Assembly (NCBI GenBank): GCA_963277665.1
Contig: OY728159.1
Span: forward strand, 1,016,755,343 to 1,016,819,342
From: Viscum album
Lineage: Eukaryota; Streptophyta; Magnoliopsida; Santalales; Viscaceae
Direction of reading: 5' to 3'
DNA length: 64,000 nucleotides
Positions 49,569-60,040 of the stretch are shown here, one piece after another (position 1 is the stretch's first letter; every line of letters begins with the position of its first letter). The translations under genes and the position numbers were made by a program. Under the pieces are notes generated by a model, which saw nothing but the letters and a program-made list of their open reading frames with translations, was not told the origin of the DNA and did no database searches.

Positions 49569-49685
49569 TTGAGATATAAATGGGAAATAAGTCGATGGGC
49601 TTGATCTAGTATGGGAAATAACTGAGTCCTGATCCACAATTGGAAACACGTGCATGTTGATCCACAGTGGGAAACAAGTGATAAG
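49569..49685 (+). repeat. four ~29-bp tandem units in gypsy III LTR
   Basis: Units begin near 49569, 49600, 49629 and 49657 and share a core like gatccacagtgggaaacaag. The last two are the closest pair. Single related phrases occur in the gypsy II LTR copies and at about 17970. Confidence 0.7.
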
Positions 49686-50245
49686 TCTTAATTGACTATG
49701 TTTATGGTCTTGGTAGTTAACCTATACATATGAAATTAATATCTATATTTATTATTATACCATGATTTTATGACATTAACATATGGTTCATGATTTATTT
49801 TTGATGACTTAACACTCTTATGGACCTTGTTTTATGAAATGAAAAACTATTTAGCCATGAATCTTATTTATGATCTTTGATATGATGGGTATGACCTTTT
49901 TAAGTTATGTTCATCGTCACCTACCCTGATTTTGATCTTATATGTTCATATGATCATAGATTTATATCTTTTATGTTTACCCTTTTTGAGCATATGAGTC
50001 CACCCTTTCTTATTTTTCCTTCCACGGTTATAAAGAAAGTTATAGGTGGGGTATGCCTAATAGTAATACAATGTGAGAAGATATATTTGTGATATATTGA
50101 ATATATTTCATGAAATAATAATATTATGATACTAGTATCCAAATACACTAAAATAATATGGTCCTTGGGAGTGTTTTTATTAAATGTATTGAATATTCGT
50201 ACAAAAATATGTGATATTTATATATGAAAATTCAAGGTCACTATA

Positions 50246-50259
50246 TTTGTTATCATAGG
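50246..50259 (+). other. primer-binding site of gypsy III
   Basis: tttgttatcatagg matches TTGGTATCAGAGC at about 10 of 13 bases and lies where the LTR should end. Confidence 0.55.
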
Positions 50260-50939
50260 AATGTTTTAGTGAATATTTTGAAATTATTATTAGAAAAAAA
50301 AATTAATCATGATCCCTAATGATATTCATAAGTATATGTCTATGGATTTGTCTAGGTATATTTCTAAGAATAATTATAAGGACAATTCTTGGTATAAGAA
50401 AAAATCATAGAGTATTGGTGAAGGTTTGAGAAAGGGGTTTAAAAAAATACATCCATGTCAAAATAATACATGTGTATTTGGAGTTGGAACATCTTTACTT
50501 AGTGATAATAACTCCTAAAAGGGTGCATTGATAAAGACTACATCAGAATATGGTGTGTAAAAAATGGCTTTGATACACACCTAATATGACACTCCTGTGG
50601 GATATTCTTTTCAATTTCACAAACTCTTCATGAACCTTCTTGAAGGATATAAATAATGTCCATTAATGAATTATTTTAATAATAATGTTTCATATATTTC
50701 AAAGGTACTTCCACTATTCCGACATCATACAAATTATTTTTCATTATTCTATGGTTTTCCACTATGATTAGTGTTTCTTATGCTATAATTTATTGTTTTA
50801 GTCTATGTCTAGAAGGTGAAGAGACCATGTTAATGTTGAATGTTACAAACAATGAAATAAGTTTCCTCTTTAGAAACCAAAAATTAGTGTATATAGTAAG
50901 AAAATTATTATTTATATTCCCACACAACATTCTCAACAT

Positions 50940-51490
50940 ATAAATCATGTTAAAATTACAAATGAGTAAAGAAGGGAGCAATGCTCTTTTGAGTCTTTTA
51001 TGAGGCAACGTCCAGCTAATTTTAGGGGTTTCACTAATCTACTAGTAAATTAGAAATGAATTAATAAAAATTAAAAGTTATTATACATTTTTAGGGTTTT
51101 AAGCATTAAAAATTAATTTGGTCTATTTATGATTTGGAAGGCATAGCATATTAGTGGTGGAATATTATTAAGAATACAAGGGAATAAGAAGAAATTGAAT
51201 CTATGGAATGAGGAAAGTTTAATGGGATATTTATTATTAATTACTCCCATTGTATTCTATGAATAACTATAGATAATGAATTTCGTGATCTTAATCAAAA
51301 TGATAATGAATCTATTGGTATATATGAAGCTAATTTTACAAGAATTTCAAGGTATGATTTTGGTTTAATTGTTATCCAAAAAAGAAAATTTCATTGATTA
51401 TTTGGTGAACTAAAACCAAGTCTTCAAATGGTCATAGATATAAGAGACATTATTATATATGATTAATTCAATTGATGTTCACAAAAGGTA
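50940..51490 (+). pseudogene. gag: gypsy III gag
   Basis: From about 51115 the frames read IWSIYDLEGIAY, stop, WWNIIKNTRENKKKL then LNLWNEESLMGYLL, matching gypsy gag 'A.Y.L.G.A..WW......W..F...F'. DNEFRDLNQNDNESIGIYEA and NFTRISRYDFGLIV follow, the 'EF..L.QG..SV.EYEARFT.L.RY' block. GELKPSLQMVIDIRDIIIYD then matches 'GL...I......+...Y..L'. The CACTA element interrupts the linker at 51750, so protease and pol lie outside or were displaced beyond the window. 50260-50939 is leader or gag start I could not read clearly. Confidence 0.78.
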
Positions 51491-51749
51491 GAAATGTAAA
51501 TTTAATATTCCAACCATTCCTATGGTTTTGATTAGAAAAGGATGGTCGATTCTCATGAAAACTCAAAACGTGGAATGAAATTACAACCATCTGTATTCCA
51601 AAAATTTGGGAAGAATAGTCAAATAAATTGAATGAATGGAACACAGAGGTGATATAAATATGGAAAGGAGGGTCATAAATACCATGAATATCAAAAATAA
51701 TATTAATTGTTTGGTTAATATAATATAGGGGAAGAGGACGCCAACCAAT

Positions 51750-51764
51750 CACTACGAGAACTTG
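51750..51764 (+). repeat. CACTA left terminal inverted repeat
   Basis: CACTACGAGAACTTG follows aat (51747-51749), the probable 3-bp target. Most CACTA elements begin CACTACAAGAAAA. Confidence 0.85.
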
Positions 51765-51819
51765 TTGTTTTCCCAATGGTATTATAGCAATGGTTTGAGG
51801 AAAATGTTGTTATAGTGTA

Positions 51820-51990
51820 AAAGAAGCAACATTTTCCAATGGTTTGTTCAAATCGTTTTCAATGTGTATATATTCCTAATATTTACCAATAGTTTTCCAA
51901 AACTATTAGGAAATAAACATTTTCTATAAGGTAGGCCAAGGGTTTTGATAAACTATTGGTATAGAAAATCCATCCTAATAGTTTTTAAAA
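51820..51990. repeat. CACTA subterminal repeats
   Basis: Copies of CCAATAGTTTT or its complement recur at about 51833, 51885-51910, 51940 and 51965. AATAGTTTTCCAAAACTATT at 51888-51907 is a 9-bp inverted pair around CC. Subterminal repeats bind the TNPA-type protein in En/Spm. Confidence 0.7.
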
Positions 51991-51999
51991 ACCTTTGGG

Positions 52000-52535
52000 A
52001 ATGTTTTTCCCCAAATTACCCAACGCCCCTGCTCCCAGTATGCCCGATTACAGACCTAATCCAGACCTCCTCACGAAGTCTTCTCAGCTGTGAAACACCT
52101 TCCGGCCTAAGATCCTCTACTATCAAACAAAATTTTATTTCTGTACATTAAATTAGCAAGTGTTACCATAGTTTTAATGTTCTTCCTCTTTTAGTTTTAT
52201 GTTTGATGTCTTGATTTTGGATAAATTAGAGTTATTGTTGTTGGAGTACTGAACCCTTTGGTTTGTTTTATGTTTCTTTTGTTCTACACTCCATATATGG
52301 TAAAGGGAATGTTTAGTGGGGTTTCTTTAGTGCGGGGGGGGGGGGTAAAGGGTTTGTTTTTTGTTTTTTGTTTAGTGGGGTAAATGGTTTGTTTTATGTT
52401 TGTTTTATGATTTTTGTTTAGTGGGGTTTTATGTACTATGTTTAGCAAAGTTTTATGTTTTTTGTCTAGTGAAATGGCCAATGCATGAGTTTGGTTTTCT
52501 TAATGAATAAAATTAATTTAAATAAAAATACCCTA
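52000..52535. other. CACTA left region before the arrays
   Basis: 52015-52110 is markedly more GC-rich than its surroundings and non-repetitive. 52300-52450 has three spaced copies of gtttagtggggt among T/G-rich sequence. No gene is identifiable. Confidence 0.45.
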
Positions 52536-53370
52536 AGGGGGATGCAGGAGGGGTAGGGGGTTGTCCAAGTGTGGGGGGTTGTTCAGGTGGGGGGTGGGTT
52601 GTCCAGGGGGTAAGGGTTGCAGGGGGTACGGGGGCTAGAGGGGTGTGGGGGAGGGGGGGTATGGGTTTCCCCAAGGAGGGGTGTGGGCTATACAGGGGGT
52701 CAGGGTGGGGTGTCCAGGTTGGGGAGGAGGGTGTGGGGTGTCTTGGGAGGGGGTGGTCTGTCTAGGTGGGGGTGGGGGATGTCTAGGTGGGGGTGGTTGT
52801 CCAGGTGGGGGGGATGTTCAGGTGGGGGTGGGGGTGGGCTGTCTAGGTGGGGGTGGGGTGGTCTATCCAGGGGGTTGTAGGGGAGAGGGTATGGACTGTC
52901 ATGGGGGGATATCTAGGAGGTGGAGGGGGTATGGGCTATCCAGGGGGCTGTCTAGTGTTGGTGGCGGCGTGGGATTTCCAGGTGGGGGGGGGGATATCCA
53001 GGGGGCTGTCGGGGGGGGGGGGGCTGTAGGGGGAGGGGTGTGGGCTGCCCAGGGAGGGGATGGGATGTCTAGGGGTGGTGGTCGGTGGGCTATCCGGGTG
53101 GGGGATGGGTTGTGGGATATCAAGGGGGGTGGGTGGTCCAAGGGGGTGGGGGTGGGCTATCCAGGTGGGGAGGGGGTGTTGGTTATCTAAGGAGGTGGGG
53201 GTGGGGGTGTAGGCTGTCAAGGTGGTGTGGGATATGAAGGAGGGGTGGGCTGTCCAAGGGGGGTAGGGTGGGTTGTCCAGGTGGGGGAGGTGTGTGGGTT
53301 GTCCAATGGGGTGGGGTGGGTTGTCCAGGTGGGGGTGTGGGTTGTCCAAGGGGGTGGGGGTTGGCTATCC
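52536..53370 (+). repeat. G-rich minisatellite array
   Basis: About 835 bp of irregular units of roughly 25-45 bp with the core gggctgtccagggggtgggg. It is strongly purine-rich with many runs of four or more G. The long Gly/Trp/Cys-rich ORFs here come from the repeat and are not proteins. Confidence 0.93.
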
Positions 53371-54290
53371 TGGAAACCTCAGACCCCCTGGATAGCCCCC
53401 ACCCCTAGAAAGCCCCCCCCCCCCCACCCACCCCTAGACTCCCTCCCTCTCGACCCCCTGGACAGCCCCGCCACCCCCGTGGATAGCCTTCCCACCCATA
53501 TAGACACCTCGTACCCCCACCCCTCCCCCCACCCGTGGATAGCCATCCCACCCCCCTGGACTGCCCCGCCCACCCCCTAGACACCCCCTCCCCCCGTGGA
53601 CAGCCCACACATCCCCCTGGCCACCCCGTACCCCCTGGACAGCCCAGCCACCCCAGCCACCCCCTGGACAGCCCGCCCACCCCCTGGACACCTCATACCC
53701 CCTGGAGAACCCCCGCCTCCTAGAAAGCCCCCCACCCCCCTGGACATCCCCTCCACCCCCGTGGACTACCAGCCCACCCCCTGGATAGCTCGTACCCCCT
53801 GGACAACCCTCCCCCCACCCTCAGACCCTGGGCCACCACCCCTCGGACACCCCCCATTCCCCTCGGACTCCCACAACCCCTAGAAATCCCCCCCTGACAC
53901 CCCTGTCCCCAATGGACATCCCCGCCACCCCCCGTGGATAGCCCGACCACCCCCCCATGGACAGCCCGACCACCCCTTGTGGACAGCCCTCCCACCCACC
54001 TGGACAACCCACACACCCCCTGGTCACCCCGTACCCCCCCTGGACAGCCCCGCCACCCCCATAGGCAGACCGCCCACCTCCTGGACACCCCGCTCACCCC
54101 CCTGGATAGCCCGCCCACCCCTTGGACACCCCTACCCCCTGGACATCCCGACCACCCCCATGTACAGCCTGTCCACCTTGACACCCCAACCCCCTAGATA
54201 GACCACCACCCCTCAGACACCTCCGACCCCCTAGACAGCCCTACCACGCCCTAGACACCCCACACACATGGACACCCCCTCCCCCTTGGG
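53371..54290 (+). repeat. C-rich minisatellite array (inverse of the preceding one)
   Basis: Units such as ccaccccctggacagcccg, the reverse complement of the G-rich core. The switch point is ggctatcc (53363-53370), a 19-base spacer, then ggatagcc (53390-53397). Pro-rich ORFs are artefacts. Confidence 0.93.
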
Positions 54291-54600
54291 AAATGTATGT
54301 GATCACTCAAATTATCTACTAAAATATAAAATTTCCTCAATCTAAAATTTAGTCAACACTTGAATAATTCTCCTCCACAAGTGTACATGATCTTTTACAC
54401 TCATGTATTGTTCTTAACAGATATTTTGTTATAAATATATTATTTTTTTCTTTTATATTATGACTCTCATATAGAGTAGTGTGTCAATTATGGTTTCATA
54501 TGAAGTAAAAAATTCTCATTAACTTAAATATATTATTGAGGAAACATCAATAATATTGAATTGATTTTGATGAAATGACTTATAATATTTTTTTAACAGA
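54291..54600. other. AT-rich spacer before the transposase gene
   Basis: No ORF. It returns abruptly to normal AT-rich composition. The bases just before 54601 (tttttttaacag then a) look like the end of a 5' leader intron. Confidence 0.4.
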
Positions 54601-57158
54601 ATGGATAGAAGTTGGATATATGAAACTGATCAAATCTCAATATATTTTCAAAAGAATTTGGGGAGTTTTTTTGATTTTTCATTTCACAATGATTCAGATA
54701 GTGGTCGTATACACTACCCATGTTCCAACTATGTTGGTAGACCTAGGTTGATCCATTAGAAGTCAGCTACCACATAACCAAATATGGTTTTCAAGAAAAG
54801 TACATTGTGTGGTATCACAATGGGGAGAAAATGAAATATCAAATTGCGGATGATCCAAATGTGAGTACTGAAGTGAATAATTTTTTATATGACCGGTTTC
54901 CATTTATTCATCATTAAGAAAAAGAAAGTATTACGATCTAAGAAGACTTCGATATGAACACACATGATGTGTCTAATGAAAATGATGATGTTGTCAGGGT
55001 GAAAAAATTGAATGATGCTTCCATGACTCTAGTATATCAACAATGAGATAAAATGAAAAAATCTATAATTTTTTATCCGATTGTTTCACGGGAAAACTAT
55101 GTATGGGATTTCTAATATAACAATCGATTATATTTATACATTTTTGAAATATTTACTTCTAGATGATGCAGATATTTCCTCAAACCACTATATGGCATAT
55201 AATTTAGTTGAGGAACATTGGATTTTCAGGAAACAAAATTCATTCTTTCCTGAAAGATTGTAGTTTATTCTAGGAGGAAACTGATAAATGAAATGATTTT
55301 ATAAAATGTGTCACATCCCTCTAGAATTGAAAATCTTATGAAACACCATCCTGCATTCCACATAAAGTAATGTGGCACTTTCCATTGATACCCAAACTCT
55401 AGAATATTTTTATGTCTAATGAAATATCAATAAAAATGAGATGGCATGATGTTGTGAGAAAGAAGACTAATGATGAGTTGGTTAACCATACAGATGGATT
55501 TTCAAGGCCGAGATTTGATGCTTGATATCCTGATTTTGCAGCTGACGTGTGTAATGTGAGGCTGGGTCTTTCATGCAATAGTATTAATCTGTTTGGGAAG
55601 ATTCTTACTTCGCACAGCACATGGCCAATTTTTATACACATTTATAATCTCCCCCCATAGTTGTATATGAGAAAAAAATTCACTTTCATGAGTACACTCA
55701 TATCTAGACCTTCTGATCCTAGCATTAATATTGATGTATACATGAAACCATTAATAAAAGAGTTGAAACTTCATTGGGAAGTGGGTGTGTGCACATATGA
55801 TGCATATTCGAAAGACATATTTTAGATGTGTGTTGTGCTTATGTGAAAAATAAATGATATTCCAGCTTATGCAATGATGTATGGATGAAACAAAAAAGTA
55901 AAACTATCATGTACTGTTTTTATGAAGAATACATGATCCAAAAGGCTAAAACATCAATATAGTTTCAGTTTTATGGGACATGGATGATTGTTTCCAATGT
56001 ACCATCCATATAGAAATAATCATCGTAGATTTGATAATACCATAGTGACCGATGATCCACCTCATAATATGTCTTGAAATGATGTGCATAATGAATTGAA
56101 AGATTTCAGTTTTTCACTCGGGAAGGGTCAAAAGAAATTTGGAAAGAGAAATAATGTTTCCACTGAAACCTGTTACAATTGGAGGAAGATGTGTATCTTA
56201 TGTTATTTTCCTTATTGGTAAACCAATTTTTTACGTCATTTGTTAGACATAATGAACATTGAAACGAATATATGTGAAATGTTTCTTTCGAAACTTCTAA
56301 ATGGTAAGGGAAAGACAAAATATGATTTATGGTCTTGGCGTGACATGGTGGATTAGGGCATTAAACCAGAATTGCATCATGTTCATATTAGTGAACATAA
56401 ATGGAAGGTTCCATGTTCTTATTATGTAATGACACCTATGGAAAAAAAATTCTTTATGTATTAGAGACTATTAGAGTTCCTAATGGCTATTCATGAAACA
56501 TATCTAAACGGGTCAACAGTAGAGAGTTGAAGCTAAAATATTTGAAGACTCCGGATTATCACATTATTTCGTATGTGTTGATTCCAATAGAAATCCACCA
56601 TATTTTTTATACTAATGTAAGGTTTAATGTTATTCGGGTGTGCCATTTGTATAGAGATCATTGTGATAAGAAGTTGTACATGTCTTTCTTTCAAAAAATG
56701 TTGACAAATCCCTCATTAATTTTGTGGGAGTTGGAGAAAATATTTCCTCTATCATTCTTCACATGCATGCTGCATCTAACTGTCTATATTCCCACTTAAA
56801 TAATTCTCAAATGACCTTTTTCTTTTCATTGGATGTATCCAAATGAATGAAATATGTACACATTAAAGTCTTATGTCTGAAACAGGAATCATCCTGAAGG
56901 TTCTATCATGAACAGTTACTTGGGTCAAGAATGCGTGGATTTCTGCTCAATGTATTTGTTTGATCTTACTACATGAATGAACATACCAATGAGAAATGAA
57001 TAAGAATAGTATGAGAAAATTGAACCCAGTTTTCCATCACTTCCTCAAACAAGAGGAATTCCAGAATCATATATATTGAATACATTAATCCTTGAAGAGA
57101 GGGAGATGGAACATTGCATAGTTTTTTTAAAATGTGATTTGTTTGATGACTACATTAG

Positions 57159-57225
57159 GTAACAAAATTTAATATGTATATATTACATATATATCTATTA
57201 AACTATTCATATTTTTTATCTACAG
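57159..57225 (+). other. transposase intron (67 bp)
   Basis: gtaacaaaat...tatctacag. Removing it joins FDDYI, an Arg codon split ag|g, and EHKTM in frame (phase 2), matching the family junction. Confidence 0.75.
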
Positions 57226-57325
57226 GGAACATAAAACAATGATAAATAGAAATCAGCATTCATTAACATTAAGAAGGAGGGAGACTTTGCATAGCAAATA
57301 GTTTTCTTCTTGGTTAAAATTGAAG

Positions 57326-57394
57326 GTAAAAATATTAATGTTTAAAATAATTAAAAAAACATTTAATTTAGTTTAATATTTATTTATATTATAG
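57326..57394 (+). other. transposase intron (69 bp)
   Basis: gtaaaaatat...atattatag. Splicing joins SSWLKLK to VLSLSIDY in frame (phase 0). Confidence 0.78.
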
Positions 57395-58348
57395 GTATTG
57401 AGTTTATCTATTGACTATGTCTCTGAGGAAATAAGAGATTTGCCTTTTGGTCAAAATACTGTGGTTCGTGACTATAAATCAATTGTTATCAATGGGTACA
57501 AGTTTATTGTCACTGAAAGAGAAAATAACATGAGAACACAACATGATGGTGTTATAGTTACTACCACAACTGGTTTTTATTCCAATGCATCAGATAGTAG
57601 ACTACGATTTGAAAATGTGGGTTGTTATGGAGTCATTAAAAACATAATAATAATGGATTATTACTCTCATGGATGAGTCACGATGTTGAAATGTCATTGG
57701 TTTGATTCAATGATGATACATGGCATATTTATTGATGATTGTGGAATTCGTGTAATTAATATGACTCACACTATTGCTACCAATGAACCATAAGTATTGG
57801 CATCAATGGCTAAAAAAATTTATATTAAAGACCAACTTCGACCTAAATTTGGTGTCATAGTTGAAGTAATTCCAAGACATATTATTGATGATAGTGATGA
57901 TGGAATTGACTCTTTCCCTACTTCCATTGGAACCAATCCATTTATTTCTTTTGATGGTTATAATAGTTCAATTTTCAGAGTTGATTGTGAACCTAAATTT
58001 GTGATGGAAAATATATATCATTATCCATCCATGGTCTCAATTCTTTTGGATTACCTCGAGTTGGGTTGTTAAGGTTGGTACTATAAAAAATGATTTAATA
58101 TTAATTACAAATATGTTGTATCTGACTTGACCGTTATGTGAATTTTCAATGTTTATTGTTTGGAATTTTTATTTCAATTTCATTTTATAATTTATTGAAT
58201 TCATTATATATTTGTTCAAGCTCATGTAAAACCATGGTAAGTTAAATTATCCATGAATCCCCATATTCCCTCTCATTTATTTTGTTTTTTGCTTTACACA
58301 TTAGTTAACCTTTTCTATATACTTCCATGTTTTTTTCAAATTCAATAA

Positions 58349-59747
58349 ATGAAACCAATTGAATTGAGGCGATAAAAATAGATTATGGACAATAATCGTC
58401 ACATGAATGAGCTGGGAATTCAACCAATACTGCATCCAGTGATTATTTTATTTCAATTATATTTATTCAAATAATATATATTATGTCATGTGATTATTTT
58501 TTTTAAACATTTTTTTCAGGATCCATCTACTAGGCGATAGTTATTTGATGAGCATCCTAGTAGTTGTTCCAGTACTCGGGGTGTTCGTACGAGGGGCTGG
58601 TATTGGAGCTAGATGATCTGCTTGGCGTACCTGATGAGACCCTTCCCCTCCTACTAACATAACATACATCCCTCATTCTAATCTCGATGTGCCGTTAGAG
58701 ACACATAGGATATTTAGGCCTCCCATGTTTTCACCACCCACTACATCTGAGCCTCCTCACCCATATATACCATATCCAATGATGATTCCCACTCCCCATC
58801 CGGCATTTTTCTAGTCATCCCTGACATCTTATTTTACTTCTGCTTCCTTTTCTCTAAGATTTTATATTCCATCTTATTCGACTCCTAGTCTGCCAGAGTC
58901 TATCCTTCCAGAGCATACATTGGGACCTACTCCATCTGTACAGGGTGTTCCTTCAGTTTCTATGGATCCAGCAGTTTCTATTGATCAAAATACCACAGGT
59001 ATACTTATACAACCCTAAAAAATTATAACACTATTATTTATTTTCATTATAACATGTATTGATAAAATATTTGTTTTTTCTTTCATAACATATACATCTA
59101 CTGATAGGAGGTTAGGGCAGGGGCGTACATGCATGTGTGTAGTGTGGAATCGCCACATGCAGTTGATGGTGTAGTATAATGAAGATAGTCAGATTATTGA
59201 AAAATCAGGACAGCAATGTCGGAGTTTTTTGAAGATACTTTCCAAATACTCTGACATCATTCATGTCTGCCTGCTCTCACGGAGAAAACTACTAAATGAA
59301 GTCAAGGATAAATTCTGGGAAAAGATATGGGCTAAAAAATCTTTTGTACTTAATTCATTATATTAATTTTTGTATTTATATGAATTAATATTTTGGTGTC
59401 AGCTACGGTTTAATTTCCCCAATGGTGAGGGTGCACGGCCAGCATGTCTAAAGGATTTAGGTGAGATTTGGAGAGCTTATAAGAATGAGTTGTACAATGT
59501 CTAGTGTGCTAGAGTGGTCACAGATTTAGAGGCAGTCCCTTTCATAGACGATGGTGAGGAGGAGGCCGAGGCGGAGGCCGAGGCAGAGGAGGGCAAGGAG
59601 GAGTCCTAGGTGGAGGAGGAGGGCAATGAGGATGTTGAGGTTGAGTACGAGGTTGAGGAGGAGGGTGGGGATGATGATGGGGATGTATATGAGGATACGG
59701 GTGAGGGTGATGATGATGGTGATGATAGTGATGGTGATGAGGGATAG
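58349..59747 (+). pseudogene. second CACTA gene, TNPA-like, with acidic tail
   Basis: En/Spm elements carry a second gene whose product binds the subterminal repeats and helps excision. Here a decayed coding region follows TNP2 in the same direction. It has a Pro/Ser-rich part (about 58690-58990, for example PPHPYIPYPMMIPTPHP), a block near 59110-59330 with VKDKFWEKIWAK, an intron-like stretch ending at gtgtcag about 59401, then GEGARPACLKDLGEIWRAY. It ends in VVTDLEAVPFIDDG and a long run of Glu, Asp and Gly up to TAG at 59745-59747. The start (ATG at 58349) is a guess. The match to TNPA or plant transposase family 24 is by position and general resemblance only. Confidence 0.5.
59545..59747 (+). 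repeat. gaggag/gatgat low-complexity coding tract
   Basis: Codons GAG, GCG, GAT and GGT in runs encode an acidic tail on the + strand, with one stop in the middle (TAG at 59608). The opposite-strand His/Pro-rich ORF and the Arg/Met-rich ORF in another frame are shadows. Confidence 0.7.
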
Positions 59748-60040
59748 ATTGATCCATTACATTTTTGACAGATATTACTGACCATTGATGTTTATTGATT
59801 TTCCATGCCTGAATATATGTGTGATTAGGTAGGTCACATTATCTTTATTTTTTATCTATAAATAATAAAACATGACTTGATGATTTGCTGTGAAATCCTC
59901 CTATTTTAATGAAATTGTAATTTTTTAGTAGAATTTAGAAAATTGGTGGTCTTATTAAAAGTTGATATAATGAAATTATTTTTTAACCATAAAAAATTTT
60001 CCTTAGAAAATATATAAATTCCTTCTCAAGAAACCAGGAT
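59748..60040. other. AT-rich sequence between second gene and C-rich array
   Basis: No gene or clear signal seen; probably the 3' untranslated part of the second CACTA gene. Confidence 0.4.

Larger units (their letters stand above)
45750..50245 (+). mobile_element. 5' LTR of gypsy III
   Basis: It starts TGTAACACCCTGATATTTT, a classic gypsy LTR start, and ends at about caaggtcactata directly before a PBS-like site. At ~4.5 kb it is the largest LTR here. It holds a TATA box at 47019 about 1.27 kb in, similar to gypsy II, and a small tandem repeat at 49569. The partner LTR is not in the window. ORFs 47677-47946, 48222-48482 and 49907-50148 are chance. Confidence 0.7.
54601..58072 (+). pseudogene. 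CACTA transposase, TNP2/TNPD type
   Basis: The catalytic transposase of En/Spm elements. It begins MDRSWIYETDQISIYF, the conserved MDRSWMY start, then DSDSGRIHYPCSNYV (family CPCSKC). HITKYGFQEKYIVWYHNGE (54776 onward) ends the N-terminal domain. The TNP2 domain follows: MRWHDVV, PDFAADVCNVRLGLSCNSIN, LTSHSTWPIFIHIYNLPP, SINIDVYMKPLIKEL, INDIPAYAMMYG, then FSFSLGKGQKKF, LLDIMNIETNICEMFLSKLL and ISEHKWKVPCS. 56527-56799 is an open stretch with LWELEKIFPLSFFTCMLHLT. The DUF4216-like C-terminus begins at 57395 (VLSLSIDYVSEEIRDLPFG) and ends at the TAA at 58070-58072. Stops at several points make it a pseudogene, though long stretches are well conserved. Confidence 0.9.

Noticed and set aside
52645..53190. 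181-codon Gly-rich ORF and overlapping ORFs in the G-rich array, plus Pro-rich ones in the C-rich arrays (53227-54201, 60292-60979)
   Set aside because: All frames on both strands stay open because the repeat has few stop codons; composition mirrors the repeat and no domain is present.
59542..59781. His/Pro-rich minus ORF and Arg/Met-rich + ORF
   Set aside because: Shadows of the gaggag/gatgat tract; the frame continuing from the upstream coding sequence gives the acidic tail.
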